Origin: Silene conica
Taxonomy: Eukaryota; Streptophyta; Magnoliopsida; Caryophyllales; Caryophyllaceae
Reading direction: 5' to 3'
Assembly (NCBI GenBank): GCA_029255685.2
Contig: CM055314.2
Coordinates: forward strand, 5,288,399-5,352,398
Length of the DNA stretch: 64,000 nt
A model generated the notes under the pieces. That model had not been told where the DNA came from, made no database searches, and saw only the letters and a list, made by a program, of their open reading frames with translations. Shown here piece after piece: positions 49,299 to 64,000 of the stretch. Each line of letters begins with the position of its first letter. Positions within the stretch are counted from its first letter, which is position 1. The position numbers and the translations under genes are program-made.

Positions 49299-49494
49299 CA
49301 CAAATTCGCATTTGTGACGGCGGTATCCGTCACAAGCTTGTGACGGATACCGTTTTCTCTCACAAAATACCCAGTTTTTCTCTCTCTCCGACACTATTTA
49401 TGTGGTCCCCATTCTCCACTAACTCATTTTGTATTCATTTTATCTCACAAAATATCCGTTACAAATCATAACCCGTCACAAGCAAGACTTACTA
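49299..49494. mobile_element. small Mutator-type MITE
   Basis: The ends are CACAAATTCGCATTTGTGACGG and the complement of TAGTAAGTCTTGCTTGTGACGG. A perfect 9-bp duplication TTGTTTTTT flanks it (49290-49298 and 49495-49503). It is the same family as 21990-22198 and 27715-27873. Confidence 0.8.
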
Positions 49495-49761
49495 TTGTTT
49501 TTTACAAAAGTTGAAGTTTTATAGTACAGTACTGTGAGAACATAGCATTCAATCACAAAGTTGGGGGGACAATACAGATAAGATGGAAAATATATGTTTC
49601 AACTCCTACTATGTAAAGGCTTTTCAGCTCACAATTGATCCAATTTACATAGGTGTTTGAGTTAAAATATGCACATTTATTTTCAATCCAAAATTGTGAA
49701 TATATTTTTATGCAATTCTACAGATTATGTTATAAGAGGCATTTTGGATTTTTTGTTCCAG

Positions 49762-51236
49762 AGGGCGTACCTGCCTGGAGAAGCAGCTGCAACTCCCTCT
49801 CACACTTATGAATAAGGCTTTTCCAACTGCAGAATCACGGTGAAGTTTGTCCATAAATTGCTATGAACGCAAAGAATATAAAAGAGAGTTCTGTCAGTTC
49901 ATCCGATCACAAAGCAAAAACATTATGCGCGGAGACAGGGGAAGAGTACACAATGTCACAGATTGCAACCCAACCACTACGTGAACAAGTAAATGGGCAG
50001 GGAATGGGGATACATCAACCACAACAACTAAAACAGCACAAAAGCCTTAGTCCCAACATGAATTTGGGGTTGGCTAACATGAATTATCATCCAAAACTAT
50101 TCACGCATGGATCCATCAGTAGCAGTTGATGATAAATTTAATTCGAGAAATATTTTCAATGAACATCAGGTTACACAGTTGATCATTAGTATAAAAAAGT
50201 AACATAAGCCTGGAATAGGAGTTTTTGGCTTTGCTGGATATAAGCATCTCCGATGATTTCAAAAGACATGGTTCCTAGCCAGTTAATGATTAATTGTTGA
50301 TACTTGCTACTGTATCTATGCATAGAGCTTAAAACAATCCTCGACTCTCTCGTTCATGGTTACAGAACACTTGATTTTGTGCTGAAATTTATATGATGAA
50401 CTTCTGTCGAAATGTAACAAGTGTGACTGACTGCCACTGGAATGTGGGCCTGTGTTGTGTACTTTGTGGCCCATGTGTTGTGTAAAGTACAGTAACAATC
50501 AAAGGGGTTTTGTGTACTTAAGATTAGTAAACAGGGCATACCTGCTGGAGAAGGAGCTGCAACTGCCTCTCACTCTTATGATGAAGGCTTTTCCAACAGC
50601 AGAATCCTTTTCCAGGCGAGTAAGCGGATCACAGTGAAGTTTGTCCAGTAATGGCTACAAACGCAAACAGTATACAAGAGAGTTCTGTCAGTTCAACTGA
50701 TCACGTAGCAAAAAAAAAACATGAGGGTGCCAAGGTAGGGGAAGGGTACACATTGTCGCAGCTTGCAAGCCAACCACTAATTGAACCGGTAAATGGGCGT
50801 GGAATAGGGATAAAAGAACCCTAAGTCTGAAATAATAATAAATTTTAATTGAAAAATGATTATAATGAACATCAAGTTACATAATTCAACATTATTAAAA
50901 AGAAACATAGCCAAAGAATAATAAGTTTTCGGCCTCGTTGGAAATAAGAGTTCAAATGACTTTCCAAAGACGTGGTTCATGCTTGATTGTTGATACTTGC
51001 TAGTTGCTACAGTATCTATGCATATAGTTTGAAACAATCATCGACTCTCGGCTATGGTTACGAAACACTTAATTTTAAGCTAAATTTTATATGATGAAAT
51101 TCTGTCAAACACTAACAAGTGTGACTGTCCGCCACTGGGACATGTTCTTATGTTTATGTGGCCCAAGACTGGATGAAGTACAGTAACATCAAAAGAGTTT
51201 TCTATACTTTAACATAAGATTAGTAAAAATTAAGGA
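49762..51236. repeat. tandem segmental duplication, unit ~770 bp
   Basis: Copy A (49762-50531) and copy B (50532 to about 51236) share order and sequence throughout: GAGAGTTCTGTCAGTTCA, AACCAACCACTA, TTGTTGATACTTGCTA and TACAGTAACA. Copy A contains an extra block at about 50020-50095 (CTTAGTCCCAACATGAATTT) resembling the tail of a plant RTE-type LINE. On the - strand the first 100 bp of each copy read like an exon, but the copies differ by indels. No protein was recognised. Confidence 0.75.
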
Positions 51237-52740
51237 ACTACAGTCCAAGGTTGTCAGGAATGGAACATATGTTTAGTCACTTTAGTGAACATGAAAGCTC
51301 GAGTATGGGGATAGGGCTTACAGAGATAGCTTAAACAGCAAGACCAGTCAGAAGCCACTCCGCAGGATGTAAGAACTACACTAAATGCTTCAGGTGTATG
51401 CAATCCCCAACCATCCGGAGATAGTCTGGCAAGCTAGTTGCTAATGAAGGGGCCTCGCCACCTCATATCGTGGCAGTAAATTGGAAGTTCAGAGCTTCAG
51501 ATCATACCGGATGGTAAGAGCGAGTTGTATGATGTATCATTATTCCCAAAAAATCACAAGTCGATAAATTCTCAGTATTTTGGGACAGCACCCCCTCCGT
51601 AGGACTCCTGAAATATGAGTGTGTGTTAGATAAATCTGAAGTAGACTAGCATAATAAATATGACAATCAAAGAAACCATACTATTCCATATTAGTCTTAC
51701 AGGGGTGTTAAGGTGCACATCATTCAGCAGTTATATAGAAACGACCACCAAACACAGTTTTCAGTTATATAGAAACGACCGCCAGACACAGTTGTTTAAG
51801 AAAAATATTGCGGCCTTAACAACCTTTCGCCTAGATAACTGATAACAAAATTAAGGTCTTACAGTGTAGACCGCCATATTAATGATATAAAAAAGGTGGT
51901 ACTGCTAGTATAGATTGATCACCAACACAGTTATTTAAGAAAAACATTGCAGCCTTGAGCCCTTGATATGTAAACAACATATTTGCCTAGATAACTGAGA
52001 GCAAAATTAAGGTCTTAATAATGTTGACAGCCATATGACTACGTTTATGGGTTGGGTTAAGTAGGTCTAGGTCTTGAATAAAGACAAAAAAATAACAAAT
52101 AAAAAAAAGAAAAAGAAATTAAAAGATTGGAACACCTTTGAAGAAACTATGTCCGTACGGTCCAATCTGGACCTCCTGGAACACTTTCCAGACCTCGTTC
52201 TAGACCTTGTTTAGTGTAAAAAAGTATAAGGTTAAAGGTAGGTTAAGGTAGGTCTTGATAAAAGATAGAGATGAAGAGGTATGGTTTGAAAGTAGGTTAA
52301 GAAAAAAATTAGTATTTTATTATAGGAACTAGGGCTAAGTAGAGCTACGAGACCTACGGATAAACATGGTCTTAATGATATAAAAAAGGTGGTAATGCAC
52401 ACTGCAAATGCTGGCATAGATTGATACGAGTCAACAAGGAATCAGGCAGACAACATGAACAACAATCAAGAAGTTTCAAGTTAGGTAGCTAACACTGCCT
52501 CAAATACTGAACTTGGCAAACATCCTCCTGAATTCATTAATAATTTGTTTGACACTGATGCACATCCGATTCTATTTATGACAAGATGTGTTTTTTCTTT
52601 TATAAAAGGGTATCAGTGGCACGCAATGGCGCTTGAGGCACACACTTTGAGAAGGATGCCTCTATACTGTTCAACATAGTAATATACTGTTTGCAATAAA
52701 CTTCTGTCGAAGAGAATGGAGTGTGGGGGGTGGATCCTCA
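51237..52740. other. unannotated spacer
   Basis: No gene was identified. Local duplications are present: TATAGAAACGACCRCCARACACAGTT at 51735-51790, and a longer pair around 51790-51860 and 51920-52000 with TTTAAGAAAAAYATTGCRGCCTT. A - strand exon-like stretch near 51590-51610 is too weak to call. Confidence 0.35.
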
Positions 52741-52745
52741 ATTCC

Positions 52746-52816
52746 GCAACAACAACAACAACATCAGAGCCTTAGTCCCAAAATGTTTTGGGGTCGGCTG
52801 ACATGAATCATCCAAT
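52746..52816 (-). mobile_element. 3' tail fragment of an RTE-type LINE or Au-like SINE
   Basis: (CAA)n followed by AGAGCCTTAGTCCCAAAATG and TTTGGGGTCGGCTGACATGAATC is the complement of the well-known plant tail that ends in (TTG)n. Only the last 70 bp or so are present. A second fragment is inside copy A of the duplication at about 50020-50095. Confidence 0.65.
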
Positions 52817-52999
52817 ATAGGAAAATTTAGAACTAAAATGATGATGCTCCATTTCCCTTCCCCTTCCATCCCATTCCCTCCTACTACTTTTACATCCAAA
52901 CAGAATCAGTGTGTTGGTAGTAACAGAACCAGGATCAGGGAATAAAAGGGGAGTAAGTAAAAGGCCATCCAATTAAAGCGTCAATGCAACGAAAAGAGT

Positions 53000-53830
53000 C
53001 TGAAGTCTTCAACAATGAGCCCCAAAATTGAATCTAAAAACAGAAGCACTGCTGCTGCTGATACCTTCTCCAGAATGCTGTTTCGCATTTACGCCATGAA
53101 ACCACATATGACAGCACCATCACTCCCCCCAACGACTCGCTGCATTCTTTTTATCAGAAAAAACAGGAAATCAAAATACTGGTTTAGTCTCAATACCACA
53201 AATTTTGAGCATAATGTACAACGCGTCAAAGCCGTAGCATTATTGAATTACAACAACGTGAATAAATCTACTTTTGGATCAATTACCATGCAATATCCAT
53301 TCAAAAATGGACTATTTATAGTGACTCCATATCCTTATTTCCCAATTTTCCTTATCTTTGTACGTGTAATTAGCGATTTCAAATGGTGAATCGTGTTAGC
53401 CGACCCAAATCAATTTATAATTAAGGCTCACTTCTTGTTATTAAGTTACCACATAAGCACCAATTAATTAATAAAATGAATACAACGACATATAAAAAAG
53501 ATTGACAGAATATCTAAAGCAAAAGTTTTCCTGGATAATTAGGTCTCCTGCAAAACGCAATATTTGTGTAAAACTGTCCTATACATGAATTAAAGTACTA
53601 ACCATAATAAATTGATCAATAAGCCAATTACATGTTGAAAACCTCAATTCGTCAGACATTACAGCTAAAAATAATCAACTGTGATCAAAACTTGTAGAAA
53701 TTTGAGCGAAAATTGTACCGGAGTCGAGAATTGCGGCGCAGTGAGAAATCATGGAAATTGATTGATTGCGAAAATTGAAAAGACGCTGAAATTAGGGTTT
53801 ATAATCTAAGGCAATTATCCAAGGAAGCTC
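53000..53830 (-). other. possible 5' end of an unidentified minus-strand gene
   Basis: Reading the - strand from about 53810, ATAAACCCTAATTTCAGCG resembles a plant transcription start region. It is followed by ATG at 53752, a short open stretch MISHCAAILDSG and a possible donor (CCG|GTACAA). A possible further exon lies at about 53020-53135 (acceptor AATGCAG, then RVVGGSDGAVICGFMA and stop). I do not recognise these peptides and could not build a gene. Confidence 0.25.
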
Positions 53831-53948
53831 AAGTTCAGAGGAAAGAGGGATGATCAAATTTCTTCAGAAAGCGTCAATAAATAAATAAATTGATATTAAG
53901 GCGATGGCGGGAGTGTTCTCATCAAAGTGCCCAAATAATCAAGGGGGA

Positions 53949-54720
53949 TGCTAAAGATTGTCGACAAATTACTAATTATCGTCGACACTTTTACATGAAA
54001 TACCCATTTTGCCCCCGTCAACTCTTTATATTTACCGCTTCATATTTGGACTAAAAAAAATTGTCGGGTTCTTACAAAATTAAAAAACTCGGTTTTCTTA
54101 GAAAATAGAAAAACTTGTCGGTTTATTGCGATTTCAACAACGGTTTTCAACGATTTGAAGAACGGTTTTCAACGATGAGCGGCAATAACGGATTAGCGTT
54201 AGATTCCCGAAGCCGATTTGAATTTTTGAAAAAAAAAAAATTAGATATTGCATGAAAAATTATTTTCGTCCAGACCAGGTCTGGGACAAAAAAAATTTTC
54301 GTCCAGACCAGGTTTGGGACGAAAATGATTTTCGTCCAGACCCTAGTCTAGACAAAAATAATTTTCGTCCCACACCTGGTCTGGTCGAAAAAAAAATTTT
54401 GTCCCAATTTTTTTTTTTTTTAAAAAAAAACCCTAACCCTAACCCTTAAAAACATGGGACGAAAATTTTTTCTGTCCCACTCTGTTCTGGGACGAAAATT
54501 TTTTAAGGTCCCAGACAAATTTTTTTGTCCCAACAAGGTCCCAGACAGAAAATTTTTTTGTCCCAACAAGGTCCCACACAAAAACTTTTTTTGTCCCAAC
54601 AAGGTCCCAGACGAAAAATATTTTCGTCCCATATTTTTTTTTTCTCGTGAGTTTTTTTGGGAAGATCAAGTCACAAATCCGGGTAAAAAAAATAACTAAA
54701 AATCCGACATTCAAACTACG
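53949..54720. mobile_element. relative of the 11209-12077 foldback element
   Basis: The left part shares TTGTCGACAAATTACTA, ACGGTTTTCAACGAT and GTTAGATTCCCGAAGCCGATTT with the foldback element, followed by GTCCAGACCAGGTCTGGGAC repeats. The right part is a different array: a roughly 32-bp unit with TTTTTTGTCCCAACAAGGTCCCA repeated four times (54510-54625). The right arm does not mirror the left, so this copy is rearranged. The overlapping ORFs on both strands are repeat products. Confidence 0.6.
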
Positions 54721-57109
54721 ATTCAATCCTAACTAGTGTAACACCCGTGAAAAATCACGGGGTTGTGTACACTTATTTTTAAAGACGCCGTCGGTATATT
54801 TATTTGAATATATAGCAATTTTATTTATTCGGACGAATTATTTTTTAACGTGATGTTTGAATATAAGATATATTTGGTGAAAAGATGAATTTTCTGGTGC
54901 ACTAATCTTCGAATAGCTATTAGTAATGATGATAATATTTGGATTACTTATGATAAAATTAATAAATAAGGTATATAAGAAAAAACAATAGACGACTAAA
55001 AAAAGATTAAATAACTAATAATGAGTAGTTTGGAAAGTTATTGTCTTTTGATGAAATACTTACGGAACATAATTTGACGGACTAATATGATGAACAAAAT
55101 AACTAATCAGGTACAAATATAAATTAAATGGGTGTATCTCAAGTTTATATGTAAGATGGAATATGATTTGGTAACACCCCTAAGGACTCTGTATTTAGGT
55201 AACACGTTTTTTATGGCATCATTATTAAATATAATAACTGATTACTCCTACTAAATTATTATCTCACAGATATTTTACAATATTCCTAATTTCAGTTTAG
55301 TTGATTTTGGTTTGACGATTTTTCTGGCATAGAATCATCATTAAATATTAAATATAATAGTTGATTGACGTAATAAAATTGCTATATATGATTTATAAAT
55401 ATTATGTATTATATATTTATTATATTAATTCCTAAAATATCCGTGTAGAATATTTTAACAGGTGTATCTCAAGTTTCTTAATTTAGTTGGACTCTTTGTA
55501 TAATAATTGAGGTAATATCAGCAAATTCCTAAAATATAAATCTTAACGGGGTGTAGAATATTCCTAATAAATCTTCACAATATTATTAATTTCAGTTTAG
55601 TTGATTTTGGGTTGACGATTTTTATGGCATAGAATAGAATATTATGTATTATATATTTATTATATTAATTCCTAAAATATCCGTGTAGAATATTCCTAAT
55701 AAATCTTCACAATATTATTATAGAGATCTTAATTTAGTTATTGACTCGGGTCAAATTATGCTTGATATTTTTCTGTTTTTCATCTTGAAGCGTTTTTTAT
55801 GGAATAGATATTTTTTATGCTTGATAATCTATGTTTATGATAGATAACAATCAGACTACTTGAATTTAATTATTATAATACGGTCAGACTCTTAATTTAA
55901 TAATATTGGTCTATATTCCTATTTTTTTCGAGATTATAGATTATAAATTACGTTTAATATAAAAAATTTTGTAAAAGAAATTATAAGTGCTGAAGTAACC
56001 TTATACTCTTATAGTGGTGTTGCAGAATAACCTTATAGTTGCTGATGCTAGTTACGATAGCCCGTAAAGCGACATGGACGATAATCATGACCCAGGCTTG
56101 AATCCCGCCATCATTGAAAAAGACCTTCTGCGCATTGAAAAAGACCTTCTGCACAAAATTCAGGATAGAAGAAAGGACGTGAAACATTATAATTTCGTAA
56201 TATCAGCAAAGTAAAATTAAGATATCGTCTATTAATTTGAAAGCAGTACTTACGGCATGTTTGCTTGATTTGCTCTTGTTGTATTACACACGCTGCTATT
56301 ATACTCAATGGGGTTTCTTCTGTAGATTTGGAAGCTTTGCTGAACATGGAAGAACCGTTAATGGTAACTGAAGATGATTTCAGGAAAAGTGATGGATGGG
56401 AATGATTCTGGGAATGACTCTGAGAATTGGATATAGGAAAGAGACGATTTAGAACGATTTAGAATGATTGTATTCAGAATGATTGTATTCTGGTAAAATG
56501 AGAATGATTCTGAGAATGATTTTATTTTGTGCACAACAATTTAATAATCAACATGGTCAAATTTGGAAGGATTTTATTCTGGTCATATTTTTGTATTTAA
56601 TAATAAATAAATTATTATTAAATTATTAAATTATTAAATTAATATGAGGTGGCATAGATGAGTAAATCTGATTGGTCTACAAAACTGAAATTTCTGAGGA
56701 TCAATGTGAGAGCTCGAAACACCCAACGCTAAAACATGATTGCGCCACGTCAACGGAAATACATCCTTCTTTTATAGTAATAACGATGATTTCGTAAAAA
56801 ATATCATAATTCTGTCAAAAATTAAGGCATCTATCCTAATTCCGTTTCTAATCTATCCAAACAAGAACAAAACAAAAAAAAACAAAAAATCAAAGAAGAG
56901 GATATAACGCATTGAAGCCATAAATTATGTGTTCTTCGGTTTGGGTCAATTTTTACGGTAGATTTCAGACTTGATGATTACTCCAAATTCGGCCCAAAAT
57001 TACCGGATTTGTTAGGGTTAGATCATGGGTTTTTGGGCTCATTAAGAGGCCCAAGTTTAGCAAGAACCAATAACCTTAGGCTATTTGATTACATTTACGT
57101 ATAATTACA
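54721..57109. other. very AT-rich intergenic DNA with local duplications
   Basis: 55270-55740 contains two or more copies of AATTTCAGTTTAGTTGATTTTGG plus GTTGACGATTTTTATGGCATAGAAT, and of TTCCTAAAATATCCGTGTAG. 56440-56530 repeats GAATGATT words. A - strand exon-like ORF is at 56254-56347 (see findings). No gene is called. Confidence 0.4.
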
Positions 57110-57368
57110 CTTCCTCCATTTTAATCCAAATGGGCGCTTTGGTTTTTGTACACTATTCACAAATCAACCTTTAATCTCAATTTCCTCTCAATACATAAGA
57201 AAAAAATATATTCATGTGGGGTCTTGTTTAATTCGTCTTTACGAGTACATTGAAAATATATAACTTTTATAATTTTTACAACTACGTAGCTAAAGATATG
57301 AAGTACGTAAAACGTGCGTTGGCAAACGTGAAAAAGGTAAATGTCCATTTGGATTAAAATGGAGGAAG
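57110..57368. mobile_element. Stowaway-like MITE
   Basis: The ends are CTTCCTCCATTTTAATCCAA and the near complement ATTTGGATTAAAATGGAGGAAG. The right flank is TA and the left flank is CA, so the TA duplication has probably mutated on one side. Confidence 0.75.
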
Positions 57369-58694
57369 TACGTTTTTTCTTTGATTTACCTTTTGATGAT
57401 AGATGGTGACAGATGAACTAAAATGTTAGAAACAAATACGGAGTAGTTTTAAAATAATGGTTAATTTAGAAACCTTGTTTATATTGTTCTATTATGTCTA
57501 ATACCCATATTTGGTAACTCATAGAGTCATAGGTGTTGTACAAAATTTATGATCATATTTTTTTTCATCACCAATCAGTCAAAATGCACATAAGACTTGT
57601 TTGGAGTATTTGGTAACTAGTAAGAGTTGTACAAAATTTACAATCATATAGGAGTTTCTTTCATCGCCAATCAGTCAAAATGCACATAAGACTCTCCTAA
57701 GTACTCCCAACATACTCCGAAGTAAATAGAATCCGTTGTTGTCTCTATAATATTTCGTAACAAACAAGTGAGTGAGAGACTAAAAGATAAAATAGGTAAA
57801 TAAATATAACCATCGTTCTACTCATCTTTTACGTACTCTTGTACACCAAAATGCAATTATGTACCGAGTATATAGTACCACAAAATCACAATGGTGTCGG
57901 ACTTTTTATTAAAAGCGGATTTTCTTTTACGATAAACAGCTTAACGAATGAAATTAGTAGATTGACAACGTGTTATAAAATCATTCATCTAAAATAAAAC
58001 ACCGAAATAAGATTGAAAATTGGTTATCCCTTTCACCATATAAGTGAGTTGCCTCTTGTGTTGCTACTTGCTTTGTCCTTTCTTAATGCTAGTTGATTGA
58101 CCCGTTGACACGCATATTAGTGGAATAGTGGGTACCAAAACCCTATCTCTCTATATTATCTACGATTACAAGAATTTCACGTTCTTTTAAAAGAAAAGGA
58201 AAGAATTTTACGTTTGAGGTCAATTACTAATTAATATTATATGGCCGTATAAATAACGTAATTAAGTAACTCAGAAAAAACTTCAAAAATATCAACTTTA
58301 TCTCTAAATTTTTCATCGTTAGAACTCAGAATAGTCGCCCTTGCTAACCACCCCCTCTTCGTTCTGCCACTATTTATAATGTCATGATACTAATGTCATG
58401 ATACAAGGAATATGAAAAACACAAATTCTTATTTAACGGGACAAATAAAATGCACATGGGAAGATAAAGATAACTCATTTATAATTTCCTCTATATTTTA
58501 CCTTTTGTCTTATCTAACTATGTCAGTGATACTTACCGGGATTCCATGTTGCTTGAAGGTGGGTCCGTGGGTGACTAATTCTACCACTAAACAACTAAGT
58601 TGTTTTTTGTAATATTGACACACAATTAAACAAATTTATTTTGTTTTTCAGGATTAATGGGGTGACTGGTGAGGGATTACCCTGACAATTATCC
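57369..58694. other. spacer upstream of the ADH-like gene
   Basis: No gene is seen. A direct duplication of about 90 bp around TTGTACAAAATTTAYRATCATAT and CCAATCAGTCAAAATGCACATAAGACT occupies 57512-57692. A 42-bp block at 57927-57968 recurs inside the ADH-like gene (see findings). Confidence 0.45.
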
Positions 58695-58700
58695 TATAAA
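58695..58700 (+). promoter_or_regulatory. candidate TATA box of the ADH-like gene
   Basis: TATAAA lies about 260 bp upstream of the ATG, which would give a leader of about 230 nt. No better candidate is closer, so this is tentative. Confidence 0.3.
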
Positions 58701-58958
58701 TTCGCCCTTGGTCATAAGCTTATCACTATATCAGTATATCTGTGAGTCCGTGACAGAAGAGAATTATTGTATTAAAAATGCTATAGAGAAAGGAGTCGTA
58801 TGTATGACATTGTTTTGACAACAATTGTGTACTCGATCAAGTGTTCAAAATAGACTTTTCCCACTACTTAGTTTAAGGAACTTCACCAAACTAACACACT
58901 GGCCTTATATTATTCACACTTTTGTGAGACTTGCGAGAGCCAAAGAGATAACCAAATT

Positions 58959-63796
<4,838 letters not shown>

Positions 63797-64000
63797 GTTT
63801 GAGTTATTGTCACGTTTTAATACATTTGAGTCTAATTCTAATCATATTCGATTCATATGAGTATTAGGCAAATATATGAGCGAGTAACATTTAAAGTAAC
63901 TTGTGTATTTTTAACCGAAATATTCTACATTTAGTAACGTTTTTCTTAATAAAGTTACGATATATCGGAAGTTAGATCAATCTAGTTATGTTATGTTTCA

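Noticed and set aside
53015-53389. 124-residue ORF starting MSPKIES, considered as an orbitide precursor because those often begin MSP
   Set aside because: It is too long, and I saw no precursor-like core and tail. The resemblance is limited to the first three residues.
54252-54726. Repeat-protein-like ORFs on both strands (FRPDQVWD and VPDKFFCPNK types)
   Set aside because: They are translations of the repeat arrays in the foldback relative, with no conserved start or splice context.

Overview
This is nuclear DNA from a flowering plant. It is AT-rich, its genes have many short exons with GT-AG introns, and every sizeable gap holds plant transposable elements (TRIM, SINE, Tourist, Stowaway and Mutator-like MITEs). 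The gene set is ordinary for a eudicot. Two prolyl oligopeptidase (POP) genes resemble, as far as I remember those sequences, POP and the peptide cyclase PCY1 of Saponaria vaccaria. That suggests Caryophyllales, probably Caryophyllaceae; this is inference, not proof.

Layout. (1) 0.9-3.1 kb, + strand: the last five exons of a cytosolic AMY2-type alpha-amylase, whose 5' part lies outside the window. (2) 3.1-15.4 kb: gene-poor, repeat-rich DNA with an 816-bp Mutator-like element with long arms, an 869-bp near-perfect foldback element, two related Tourist-like MITEs and decayed repeats. (3) 15.5-33.0 kb, + strand: two complete tandem POP genes of 12 exons each, encoding 729 and 728 residues. Exon sizes are the same except in exons 1, 5 and 6. 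(4) 33.8-46.2 kb, - strand: two complete tandem SKU5-similar (SKS, 'L-ascorbate oxidase homolog') genes of 7 exons each, encoding 541 and 540 residues. They are convergent with the POP pair. (5) 46.2-58.9 kb: no gene I can name. It contains MITEs, a 0.77-kb tandem duplication, a relative of the foldback element and weak exon-like signals. (6) 59.0 kb to the end, + strand: the first seven exons (259 codons) of an alcohol dehydrogenase-like gene. Its third intron carries a 1.17-kb Tourist-like element filled with AGTTC-type repeats and an AAT microsatellite.

The most interesting part is the POP pair. POP1 keeps the Ser-Asp-His triad but has several changes next to the active site, including a Cys-Cys-Cys run directly after the catalytic His. 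POP2 is closer to a housekeeping POP. In Caryophyllaceae a POP paralogue (PCY1) became the macrocyclase that makes orbitides (caryophyllaceous cyclic peptides), so this duplication is a plausible candidate locus. No orbitide precursor gene was recognised in the window.

Nearly all intron growth and much of the intergenic DNA can be explained by identifiable small elements, many with intact target-site duplications (TSDs). Exon boundaries come from reading splice sites and checking that the frame stays open. No alignment was run, and family assignments rest on recalled family sequences.
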